Positions 1-7,984 of a stretch of DNA of 10,208 bases are shown here, one piece after another. The stretch comes from Euperipatoides rowelli (lineage: Eukaryota > Onychophora > Udeonychophora > Euonychophora > Peripatopsidae). Numbering within the stretch: position 1 is the first letter of the stretch; each line of letters starts with the position of its first letter. A model generated the notes under the pieces. It did no database searches, had not been told where the DNA came from, and was given only the letters and a program-made list of their open reading frames with translations. The stretch lies in NCBI GenBank assembly GCA_003024985.2, contig PXIH01S0007028.1; one strand, written 5' to 3'. The translations under genes and the position numbers were made by a program.

Positions 1-213
1 CACGCTGGACTATAGTCTGTTGTTGTCCGTCACATTTGTTTCAATTTACAGATTTAATAAAAGGCTCGCCACAAAATTGAGTAAAACAAAAGTTCTTCCT
101 TTTATGGCTGACTATTGACCAATATTGTGAGATATAAAAATAAAATTATGAATCCATTCTTGTAATATATTATGTAATAATAATCATTTATTTCAGACAA
201 GATTTTTAACATG

Positions 214-227
214 TTTTTTTTTTTTTT
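214..227 (+). repeat. Poly-T run (14)
   Basis: This is an uninterrupted T14 homopolymer. Similar runs occur at 2002-2013, around 820 and around 4368. No AATAAA in the right position accompanies this one. Confidence 0.9.
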
Positions 228-437
228 ATTTCGTCAACATTGGTCTTAAGACCTTTAAAAAAATTCACTCATGTTGAATAAATGATATTAAACTATCATT
301 AAACTATGCTGCTTTTGAAGAGGAATAACAAACTCTCCTAAAAACAGAACAACGAACATAATGAAGCAGCAAACTGACATTTTCTCTGAGAGGTATAATT
401 GCTTAGTGAATATTTTTATTTGTGGTGTATTGAGATA

Positions 438-474
438 TGACATCACTTAAAAAATGGCGGCTATTGGCCATTTT
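438..474 (+). promoter_or_regulatory. Cluster of ATF/CRE-like, YY1-like and inverted CCAAT motifs
   Basis: Within 37 bp there is TGACATCA (438-445), which resembles an ATF/CREB site, then AAAATGGCGGC (451-461), an exact match to the vertebrate YY1 core pattern, and ATTGG (463-467), an inverted CCAAT box. The segment also forms an 8-bp inverted repeat, AAAATGGC (451-458) with GCCATTTT (467-474). GC-rich motifs stand out in this AT-rich intron. An intronic enhancer or internal promoter is possible. No TATA box or coding start follows. Confidence 0.25.
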
Positions 475-616
475 ATCAGTTTTTTTATAAGCTTTTAAAA
501 TTTCACTTTAGATATGAATACAGTTCGCTACTGCTTCTGTTTGAAAAACTGACATCAAAAAGGAATTCAGAGGTTATTCGTGTATATGAGCTGAGCTAAT
601 TTTGTGTTGCATGATA

Positions 617-633
617 GGAAACCTGAGGTTTCC
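617..633. repeat. 8-bp perfect palindrome
   Basis: GGAAACCT and AGGTTTCC flank a single G, making a compact GC-containing palindrome. No flanking element was recognised. It could be a protein-binding dyad or chance. Confidence 0.5.
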
Positions 634-1274
634 GACATGTACTACCACAGTTTACCTCAAATAAATAAGTACATATGCACATATGAGCAGTATTTTGTAG
701 TAATCATATTCAGAATCCCCCATTTCTTCCCACTCATATTTTACAAGACTACTTGCTTCAATAAATGAGCAGGGGGGATGGTTGAAAACAGCCACTTAAG
801 TCTATGCTTGATACTTTGATTTTTTTTTTTATGTCCAACTCTTAAGCATTTGTGCAAAGTGTCCTGAATGTAAACATTTCAGTGCCACATGATTATGTTC
901 CTAAAATTGAATGATTTTCCCCTGCAGGTTAAATGATATTCTATATATGATGAGTCAATAGAACAAGCTGCTTTATTATCATAATTGTTATGTACTTTTG
1001 TAATGTTTAAAAATTAACCCATTATTCATAAACAATATTGTGTGCTTTTGGTATGATAATATATGTACATCAAAGAGTGATCAAAAACATTACAGATGTG
1101 GTCCTTTCTTTTATTCCTATACTTTATATAAGAATTTATCCTTAAAGCGTAAGCTTATTAACAATCCCTATTCTCATCACATTAAATTTTTTCACTTCTA
1201 GTTAGAGGAACTATTATGGAAGCCACATAAATGAGCATCTTTCTACGTAGTCTTTTTCTAGGGCAGTTGTCATC

Positions 1275-1295
1275 ACAGAAGTTTATAACTTCTGT
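1275..1295. repeat. 9-bp perfect inverted repeat, 3-nt loop
   Basis: ACAGAAGTT (1275-1283) and AACTTCTGT (1287-1295) surround TAT and form a short hairpin. Nearby, the 13-mer TTGTACAATAATT occurs twice (1344-1356 and 1361-1373), a small direct duplication 17 bp apart. Confidence 0.6.
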
Positions 1296-2001
1296 TGTTC
1301 ATATAACATGTAGTTTTATTTAATGAATGTCTTTTCAGATTTATTGTACAATAATTTTCCTTGTACAATAATTAGAAAAGTGTTAAGCCTAGGTTCAACT
1401 TTTTCTAAATAGACAAAACATAATCATAGCTTATTTTTTCCCATCATTTCATTTTCTTTTAACAAGACATGAGAGCATGTAATAAAAGGACATGAGTATA
1501 CCAAAATTCAAAAAATAAGTTGAGAATTTAAAACTTACAATACCAGATAGCTAAGTTTAGGATGTATCATAGAATGCTGATCAATAATGCATGCACACTT
1601 ATATTCATTATGAGAGAGGGGTGGGGGTTGTCGCTATGCTAGTGAACCTTAAACTTATCACAATGCACTGCAAATTTGCTTAGGTACATTTGTTTGGCTA
1701 AAATCAGAATTGTTTAAAAGACTTGTCAAAATGGTGCTCTTATTTGTATTCATGGGAACAGTCTCCGGAACATTTAATGAGGTACAAAATAGGGGGTGCT
1801 GTTGCATGGCACAGCTAGGATTTCTTTCCGAGTGATCAAAACGTTTGAGTATGGTGACTGCACACTTGTTTGACGAATGTGCATTTTACATAAATTCGGT
1901 TGTAAAATAATGGTGGCACTGTTATTTGATGGTCCGCCCTTTGATGGCATTCTATGGTACTGTATATTTAAAACTTAGCTCTACCTGGTATTGCTAGTTT
2001 A

Positions 2002-2029
2002 TTTTTTTTTTTTAAACAAATACTTTATT
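2002..2029 (-). other. Minus-strand AATAAA plus poly(A) tract, retroposed 3' end candidate
   Basis: On the minus strand AATAAA (plus TTTATT, 2024-2029) is followed after 10 nt by 12 consecutive A residues (plus T run, 2002-2013). This is the layout of a polyadenylated mRNA end copied back into DNA. The body would extend to higher coordinates, but no matching coding sequence or target-site duplication was recognised. T runs of this length recur elsewhere in the window, so chance is quite possible. Confidence 0.25.
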
Positions 2030-3218
2030 GCTACACAAAAATGATTACATAGAACGATGGTTTAATTAATCTATATTAACATTGATGATCGGTATTTTAA
2101 CAACTGAAAAAATTATTTTAAAAAATATTACTCGATTTAGAATTAACCTTTATTGACAGATTAAATTTAAAAATATTGAGTAATTCATAATTAAACACTA
2201 GTAATAAACAACAACTAAAAGGAAAAATACTAAATATTCTTAACATTTTTTTTCTTTTTTAAATTCAACATTGTATGAAATATGCATTGATTTCTACAAT
2301 AGTCAATATTGTATATACTGTAAGCAATTTTGTAATCATCTTTGAAGTGATGTACAAACAAAAGTAATAAAACAAAGGATCATTGCCATCTTTTTGACAA
2401 ACAAACAAAAAAAACAACCACCATTTTACTCTTGAATGTGTGTCTGGCACATATATCCTTATTAAAGGCTTCACATACATAAACCGAGGCCATAAATCTC
2501 CTTACATTTTCTTCTTCTTTTTTTCTCTCTTTTTTTTTATTTTTTTTAATGATTTCTGCTAATAGGCTACATCATAGAAAGTTTTTTTCTGAATATTAAC
2601 AGCAACCAAATATATCTTCTATTAAACAAATAAAGTTTGTCACTTCCAAAATTGAAATTTTCTTTCAATCAAAGAAAGCAAACAGAATTTAATCCAATGA
2701 TTACGTTTTCGTCACTGCAAACCATTCTTATACATTTGATTATTCTATTTGCTACAGGGAGTTGGTAGCCCTATGTTAGCCTATGGAAGAATATGATAAA
2801 TTCATGTACCTTTTACTGAACATCTGTTGGAGATAAAAGCCTGAAATTTGGACATATGTCAGACTGTCGTTGTATATAATTGATTAGCGACTGACATTTT
2901 TTTATTGATCAATACTAACAATAAATATACGATATTTTTTAATATTTGCAAGAACCACACTAAAACGTGCCCAAATGCCTACATTTTAAATTTTTATTTA
3001 CAGTAAATCCATTTTTCATCCTACTGTTATAAAAAAAATGGCAAAATAGACAAAACATTATCATGAATAACTAATAAAAAAAATCAGATCTCTATTATGT
3101 ATAGTTTTTCTGGAAAAGGTACATAAAGTCGGAAAAAATTAGGTTTTGAGAAAAAGCATTAAAAAAAAAACCTTTTTTTCTTCCTTTCTACATAAAAAAT
3201 ACTTTAATTATTTATATC
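2030..3218. other. AT-rich intronic stretch
   Basis: There is no coding sequence I can support. It includes a pyrimidine tract of 32 nt (2507-2538, mixed TTC and CT units) followed by further T runs. It lies just beyond the natural stop of the transposase relic, so the element's 3' end and terminal inverted repeat would be expected here, but I could not find a matching pair. Confidence 0.5.
2507..2538 (+). repeat. Polypyrimidine simple repeat
   Basis: This is a 32-nt C/T-only tract with TTC and CT units, continued after one A by another T run. It resembles an acceptor tract, but no coding sequence follows it on the plus strand. Confidence 0.7.
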
Positions 3219-3480
3219 TTAAAAAAGTCTGGCAACATTCTGAGGATCTTCCTTATCTACTAGGCTCCTTTTATTTTTTCTTTTGCCTTGTCTAGCCTGT
3301 TTGATTGTATACAGAACATAATTTTCCGCTCTCTTCAAACGTTCCTGATCTACAGTAACATACAAAGTCTTGTAGTGCTTTTTTGCCAGTAATAATATTC
3401 ATCTCTTCCATTACTTTTAAAATACCTCTATTACCCACATTAATTGTTTCAAATAATAGATTAAAAATGACAAGAAATAA
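3219..3480 (-). pseudogene. Mutator-like transposase C-terminal relic, frameshifted
   Basis: Read on the minus strand, 3480 down to about 3385 translates to a frame containing VGNRGILKVMEEMNIITGKK. From about 3387 down to the stop at 3221-3219 a second frame reads VDQERLKRAEN, then KQARQGKRKNKRSLVDKEDPQ, and ends NVARLF-stop. This order matches my recollection of the C-terminal tail of Mutator-like transposases (Pfam PF20700 type): a G-x-x-VLexLGI-x-PG segment, D-x-x-R-x-x-x-AE, T-K-x-AR-x-x-KR-x-x-KR-x-x-D, then DP-x-x-x-x-G-x-F at the natural end. The two halves join if one base is removed, most simply from the six-A run (six T at 3379-3384 on plus). A glycine near the end appears as arginine. 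The catalytic region was not found in 3481-5100, so this is a truncated, non-functional remnant inside the host intron and antisense to it. The family call comes from memory, without a search. Confidence 0.55.
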
Positions 3481-5139
3481 TTAAAAATTGCTACAAAACA
3501 ATAAAAAAATTGTCAAATAAAGCATGTTCAAAATAGGCTGACGTGAATTGTTGAAAATTGTCAGAAAGTTATTCCTATTCTTTTGATTATAAATTAAAAT
3601 AAAATACTTCCCGCCATCTCCCATAAAAAAAACAACACATCAATTTAAAGCTTAAAGTCTAAAAAACAAAAAAACATCAAAATCTCAAAATGTGATTTTT
3701 GAAGATACCTTAACGAAGTTTGTTAATGCTTATTAGAGAAAAATCATAATTATGATTATTTTGATGTGCAATGGCTGTTGTGCTGTTATTCTTTTTATTA
3801 TTTTAATCACTATTGGTTATGCTGATATATTTAAAGAACTTTAGGTTGTCCATGATGTATAGAATTTAAATATCTTTAATAAAGTTGTAACAATAATGTT
3901 GAACAAAATTTCTTATAGTTCTTCCATTGTAAATGTTATCTTTGACGATCATATAAATTTTAAGTTACCGGTATTCTTGAAAGAAACCTTTTGCAAGTAT
4001 ATGTTTTTTTACTTACAATATCTTCTATAGATTCTTGTATACCATTTAAAAACATATTTATTATCAAACAATTCTATAAAAGCTAATTTTTTAACTTAAC
4101 ATAATTAATAAGCTACCTTCAATGGCCGTGCAATCATTCGGCTCCTAGTTTTAAATTCTCAACTTATTTTTTTTTAAAAGATACACAGTATATAAAAGTA
4201 GAAATGAAAAAGTTCATAAATTAAATGTATAATATTTGATACATTGTATAAAGAGCTACGGTAAGTGATAACAGCATGGAGAGATGACTCTGCTCGCCAA
4301 ATTCTTGGAAAAAAGCAAAGTAGCATTTCTTTAGAAACTTTCATTTCATTTATTGTAACTTTGCTTTTTTTTTTTTTAACTCTTATACTCATGGTATTTT
4401 GCTTTTTTCATATTGCACAAAGTTTTATAAAAAAAAAGTAATTAAAGTGAAACGGCCTCGATTCAATCTGTCTGAATGATTTGTTCTATTTTTTAAAATA
4501 GGAACATTAGTATGGATTTCAGGCAACTAATAATTGGAGGGGATGAGGGTGCTTTTTTCATATAGGATACTATTTTGAATATATATTAAAAAAAAAGTTA
4601 TTTTAATTTTCTTAATTCAGTTTTTAGCGTCAGAGATTTCAATTTTTTTTTTGTTTGCTGCTGCATTAAAAATGACATAGAAATTAGAAATACCAGTAGG
4701 TTTTTATTATTTTTATTAGAAAAAAAATTTACATGTTCCCCTTTTATCAATAGTTCACTTTTTTATTTGAAAATATGATTGGTTTTCTTGTTTTTAACTT
4801 TTTTTTAAAAAAAGAAAATTTAAAAAGAAAAGATAGGATGAAAAAAAAAAGTAATGCAAACTTGTGTTTAACAAAGTGATTCCCAGATGTCTCCTAGAGT
4901 TTAATTAGGATAGACAAGATGGCAACGACTAAAATATACCGATACATTATTTGTCATTAAAAAAAACTGTCTTTTCTTAGATTTTAATAATTTAAATTTG
5001 TAACTATTTTACAGGCAATTTTGTAAATAAATATTTATTTCTAATTTTATAGAAAATATTATAGTGATTAGGGATGAAATACAATTTGTTTGATCTAAGT
5101 TTTTATTTTAGCTTTTTTATTTATTTATTTTTTAATATT
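3481..5139. other. AT-rich intronic stretch before the exon
   Basis: There are many A and T homopolymers and a near-palindromic T7A7 block around 4800. A GC-containing patch at 4120-4150 and a donor-like ACG|GTAAGT at 4260 have no partner acceptor or coding frame. No upstream transposase motif belonging to the relic was found here on the minus strand. Confidence 0.5.
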
Positions 5140-5159
5140 TGTTCTCTTTTCCTCTCCAG
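5140..5159 (+). other. Splice acceptor (polypyrimidine tract plus AG)
   Basis: A pyrimidine-rich run (TTCTCTTTTCCTCTCC) ends in AG at 5158-5159, immediately before the exon. It is one of the best acceptors in the window and sets the exon's 5' edge. An upstream start is unlikely, because the sequence before it is T-rich and has no coding character. Confidence 0.8.
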
Positions 5160-5347
5160 ATCTCCGGTTGTACCGAGAAAATACGGTAAAGAAACCTAGC
5201 AAGAAGGATTGGGAATTAGTGTGCCAAAACCTGTCTGATTGGCATTCCTTCTTGAAGCAGTTCCGTAAAACCTCCAACCCTCTGGAACGAGAGTTGTTCA
5301 CATACCTCAACGATGAACTCTTCCCTCTCATTGAGGGTCAGTTAGAG
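5160..5347 (+). CDS. CECR2: Internal exon of a CECR2-like chromatin-remodelling protein (partial)
   Basis: This 188-nt exon lies between a strong acceptor and a strong donor and encodes about 62 residues. It starts in phase 1, with bases 5160-5161 finishing a split codon, and ends in phase 0 after a GAG codon. The peptide opens with LRLYRE, then a lysine-rich linker (KKPSKK), then WELVCQNLSDWHSF, a basic helix (KQFRKT), PLERELFTYL and ELFPLIEGQLE. This order of a W-x-L-x-C-Q motif, a D/E-W pair, F-R, E-R-x-L and L/F-P-x-I matches my recollection of the region directly after the DDT domain of CECR2, where YWYFYGTR-LYKE precedes a W-LLCQ...EEW...FR...ER-L...FLPEI segment. Known members partner ISWI-type ATPases in the nucleus (CERF complex) and carry a bromodomain further on. 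DDT and bromodomain exons are not in this window. Codon use is balanced and more GC-rich than the surroundings. RSF1 or another DDT-family protein is the main alternative. The length is not a multiple of three, so skipping it would shift the frame. Confidence 0.7.
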
Positions 5348-5353
5348 GTAAGT
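5345..5353 (+). other. Splice donor GAG|GTAAGT
   Basis: The exon's last codon GAG is followed directly by GTAAGT, a full match to the metazoan donor consensus. The frame stays open through the intron to TAA at 5489-5491, so the open frame alone would wrongly extend the exon. The donor and the loss of family similarity after QLE place the exon end at 5347. Confidence 0.8.
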
Positions 5354-5474
5354 CTGGAAAGTAATGTAAATATTTTGTTGAAGTTATTTAATAAAGAATG
5401 TTTTAATTACAGCTTGAGAGTCGAAGCTCAAGTATTGAGTACCCTGGTGCTCATAATTTGTAAATCTTTTTTTC

Positions 5475-5640
5475 AGAACTCTTTGACTTAAGTAATTTGA
5501 TCGAGTATCCCGCTGCATAATTTTAAGGCATACAACCTAGCTAAACATATGTACTTACTATTAAAATAATAAGATTAATAATTCATTTATGAAATCCTTT
5601 TGTTGGCATCAATAAAATTTGGTCTGGACTTTAAGCCCCA
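5475..5640 (+). other. Candidate alternative terminal exon with intronic poly(A) signal
   Basis: A good acceptor (seven T residues, then CAG) ends at 5476, only 129 nt after the main donor. Joining 5347 to 5477 in phase 0 gives Asn-Ser-Leu-Thr and then TAA at 5489-5491. An AATAAA hexamer at 5611-5616 is followed by a G/T-rich stretch (TTTGGTCTGG), the usual arrangement of a cleavage site. Use of this exon, or plain retention of the intron, would end the protein before any bromodomain. AATAAA is common in DNA this AT-rich, so this is a candidate only. Confidence 0.3.
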
Positions 5641-5889
5641 TCCCTCTTGTCTAATATCCACATTCTTCTACCATAAAAGCAGAAACAATTTGTCTCCTTT
5701 GAAAATCATCAAGATCTAACATTATTAGAGCTCTTGACACTCATATTCACAGAGGGTGTAATGCTTTAAACCCGTTCAATAGAAAATATACTATCATGAG
5801 AACATGAAAGAAGGTCCATGGTGGTCAATCTCATGAAAAAAACAGGTATCGTAATATGCAGTGTTTCCGTTAGTTTGTTTGTCCAACCG

Positions 5890-5926
5890 CTGTATATACA
5901 CTATGTAGACTGTAGTGTATATACAG
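5890..5926. repeat. 14-bp perfect inverted repeat (hairpin)
   Basis: CTGTATATACACTA (5890-5903) and TAGTGTATATACAG (5913-5926) are exact reverse complements around a 9-nt loop (TGTAGACTG). G-T wobble pairs could extend the stem by one on the outside and two on the inside. It could be the centre of a foldback element, a structured intronic RNA or a palindromic binding site. It lies in an unannotated, moderately complex stretch that could itself be an old repeat. Confidence 0.7.
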
Positions 5927-6142
5927 TATATTACAAAGAATCTTCTTATAAGGCATCCTTATCTAGAATTATATTTTATGTATGTTAAATCTTGTTAGCC
6001 TGTAACAGTGCCACCATATTTTTTTGTTCATATGTTTAGTTCCAAATGTTGACCCCTTTAAAAGAGTAATGCTGGTGAGCGAGCACCTATAAACGGGCTT
6101 ACTTTCACTCTTAGTTTATCATTTGTGCCCTCCACCTTCGTC

Positions 6143-6156
6143 GGTCAACTTTGACC
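6143..6156. promoter_or_regulatory. Nuclear-receptor-like palindrome
   Basis: GGTCAA, CT and TTGACC form a perfect 14-bp dyad, read as two GGTCA half-sites inverted and 4 bp apart. Nuclear receptors bind RGGTCA half-sites in pairs, so this is a possible intronic element, although a chance dyad of this length is also plausible. Confidence 0.25.
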
Positions 6157-6676
6157 TGTAGTAGTTTAAATCATATTATATCTTTAATGGAAAGGCCAAA
6201 TGACCGTGTAACTTACTCTTGACAAGATCCTATTAAAAATTATATAAATGTGTGAGGCATGGGTAACTGTCATTGCTGAAGTGCTGTGATAAGCCATTAT
6301 TCTTTAATTTTATTTATTACCTTTGCTAATCGTGTTGAATAAAAATGTATGCAGTTAAACACAAAGGCTGTTATTGTTTTGTCATTTTATATAATTTGAT
6401 GAAGGTGGCTGCAGCTGCTTTCCAATTGACCACACTTAAAAGTTGATGATTAAAAGTAGTACTGTTTTAGCAAACATAAATGTGAACGTTGCTCTGCTAT
6501 TGGATACTAAATACTGCTGCTCTGTAAGTGAATAACTGCACTGTAACACACGGTAAGAGTAAAGAAATCTTTTATTGAAGTAGTTTTTTAACACAATACA
6601 TTGCACCAATGATTTCTCAAACATAATAAATACAAGAATCATTTGTAGCATTATAATAAAATAAATACTGTATGAT

Positions 6677-6784
6677 GATTTCTATATACAAAAGATAGAA
6701 ATCTACAGAATGAAATATTTCATTCCTTATTATATTTATTTATTGATAATTTGTATATATTTAATGAATCAATAAATAAATGTA
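6677..6784. repeat. Row of three inverted repeats, shares a core with the right-edge tandem repeat
   Basis: Three dyads follow one another. GATTTCTAT (6677-6685) pairs with ATAGAAATC (6695-6703) around a 9-nt loop. GAATGAAAT with ATTTCATTC forms an 18-bp perfect palindrome (6708-6725). ATTTATTTATTGAT (6734-6747) pairs with ATCAATAAATAAAT (6768-6781), and the stem extends three more pairs to 6784 with one wobble. Positions 6677-6719 are identical to 10118-10160, so the first two dyads belong to the same repeat family as the window's right end, with three bases missing at the centre of the palindrome. Confidence 0.75.
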
Positions 6785-7225
6785 CTTTGTAATTTATTTA
6801 TTTTGGTAATTTATTGATGTATATTTTATTATTTTGCAATCGTATGTAATTCTAGGTGATTTGTTAAAATTATTTCTAAAGGTATTGCCAATGAGCCAAT
6901 CTATGTCTAAATTATGCCCTTAGCCCCTGCCCTTAACCCCAAAGGCCTTTTTGTGATGAAAGCTGTCAAGAATGTTAAAGTTGTTTTTGTGGTTAAATTA
7001 AAAGCTATAAAGAATTTAATTACAAGAAGTTTAAAGAAACAGTTATTTAATGTTTTCAAATACGTTTTAGCGAAATGTTTCGTTACCATAGTTACAAGCT
7101 GAGGCTGAAATAATTACGTTTAATATTTAATAAAAGTTATTCATGCGTCATTATTGCAGTTTGTTATTCTCACCTGATGGTGCTGTTGTTTAAAATAAAT
7201 GTGCATAAAAGGAAGTTGGTATGTA
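6785..7225. other. Intronic stretch, no supported gene
   Basis: It begins with further ATTTATTT units. Two overlapping, oppositely directed small ORFs (about 6907-7102) read through each other and have no recognisable similarity, so I do not call them genes. A motif similar to the RFX-like sites downstream (ACCATAGTTAC, near 7085) is present. Confidence 0.4.
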
Positions 7226-7290
7226 CCATAGCAACCAATCAGCTGTTGGTGGGCATGAAAGAGACACACCTAGCAACCAAAGTATATAAA
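7226..7290 (+). promoter_or_regulatory. Promoter-like cassette: two RFX-type half-sites, CCAAT, E-box, TATA
   Basis: CCATAGCAAC (7226-7235) and CCTAGCAACC (7269-7278) both contain AGCAAC, the RGYAAC half of the RFX X-box. They share the 10-mer TAGCAACCAA in direct orientation, 42 bp apart. CCAAT (7235-7239) and the E-box CAGCTG (7240-7245) lie between them, and TATATAAA (7283-7290) follows. This spacing suits transcription to the right starting around 7315. Such a dense, ordered set is unusual in the surrounding AT-rich DNA. It could be a nested gene promoter or the promoter inside an LTR. No transcription evidence is available. Confidence 0.45.
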
Positions 7291-7525
7291 TGGAGAGGAT
7301 GAAGAGGAATCGAGAGACTGAACCAGAAATTTTCCAAGCTAATAGAATCATCATCATCTAGCCTATTGTTGAAGATGACATTCTTTAATCTAAAACATAA
7401 ACTTTTTTTTCACAATCAGATTTACTATAAATCATTATATGTTTATTTGTATTGACAACTAAGAAAAGCAGTATTTTTTTAATTAAGATCAATAAACATA
7501 ATGTTCCTGAAAACTATATTCAACA

Positions 7526-7751
7526 ATGGTGTATCCTGAGCAAGCAGATGTTATTAAAACCCAATCCAGAGCAGAGACATGCAGACAAACTGATGATATA
7601 AAGCAGTTACTCCAGCAGAAATTGAATCCCGACTTCCACTGTTAAATCAATATTAAGAGACATTTCCAGAAATAATCTAGCAGCTGAAACTCAATTTCAA
7701 GGACTTTTGTATAAATTCTATTTAATTTCAATAAACCAAACCCTAACTTAA
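7526..7751 (+). pseudogene. Unrecognised short ORF with frame-broken continuation
   Basis: An ATG at 7526 in good initiation context (A at -3, G at +4) opens 39 codons, ending in TAA at 7643-7645. The peptide begins MVYPEQADVIK and is glutamine-rich (DDIKQLLQQKLNPDF). A second frame, open from 7626 to TAA at 7749-7751, continues in similar style (TVKSILRDISRNNLAAE). One indel between about 7626 and 7643 would fuse them into roughly 75 codons. GC content here is higher than around it. The ORF lies about 210 bp downstream of the expected start of the promoter-like cassette. I recognise no family; a gag-type or nested-gene remnant is possible, and so is chance. Confidence 0.3.
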
Positions 7752-7984
7752 ACCTTATTCCCTTCCTTACCTTTAAATACCATAGATTGGCTTTACCTCA
7801 TATCATATATAATATAATTTCATCAGACTAGTATATTAAATTTTCTATATAATATATCATTGGGAAATTAATAATTTGTAATATTTTGGGAATGGTGACT
7901 TTGTTGTTATATACTGTTTTTAAAAGAATAAACAAGTGAAAAATAAAGTTGTTCTTTCTTCTCTTTAACTTTCTTGTGCAGAAC

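Larger units (their letters stand above)
1..2001. other. Intronic stretch without a recognisable gene
   Basis: Apart from the small motifs listed separately, I see nothing coding here. The part from about 1600 to 1980 is less AT-rich and includes a G-rich patch (1618-1627) and a 34-codon ORF starting at 1731 with a hydrophobic start. None of this has family similarity or splice support. Confidence 0.5.
1..5159 (+). other. Upstream intron (partial, phase 1)
   Basis: No other convincing exon of the CECR2-like gene was found on the plus strand here. The DDT-domain segments expected just N-terminal of the exon are absent, so the intron is at least 5.1 kb. It is AT-rich with many T and A homopolymers and holds the mobile-element relic and repeats listed separately. 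Confidence 0.6.
5641..6676. other. Intronic stretch of mixed complexity
   Basis: Base composition is more even than in the left intron, and it contains the 14-bp hairpin and the GGTCA dyad. It also carries TAACAGTGCCACCAT (6003-6017), an exact reverse complement of 1910-1924. A short hairpin, GGTG...CACC, lies near 6073. This may be an old interspersed repeat. No coding sequence is supported. Confidence 0.4.

Noticed and set aside
1731-1835. 34-codon ORF with a signal-peptide-like start
   Set aside because: Hydrophobic starts are common in T-rich DNA. There is no promoter, splice site or similarity.
2265-2480. Minus-strand ORF of 71 codons, hydrophobic
   Set aside because: Its length is expected by chance at this base composition; there is no recognisable family and no splice context.
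4255-4266. Donor-like ACG|GTAAGT at 4260
   Set aside because: No acceptor and no open coding frame lie upstream, so it is a cryptic match.
4174-4392. Minus-strand ORF of 72 codons
   Set aside because: It starts beside a T-rich homopolymer, is rich in F/Y/I from AT-rich codons and shows no similarity to the transposase relic or any other family.
5125-5331. Minus-strand ORF of 68 codons over the exon
   Set aside because: It overlaps the well-supported plus-strand exon, starts and ends without signals and has no family resemblance. It is a shadow of real coding sequence.
6436-6651. Minus-strand ORF of 71 codons
   Set aside because: It has no recognisable motif, low-complexity composition and a length within chance expectation.
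6907-7102. Two overlapping ORFs of about 60 codons on opposite strands
   Set aside because: They read through the same bases, use K/V/L-rich composition typical of AT-rich noise and show no domain or initiation support.
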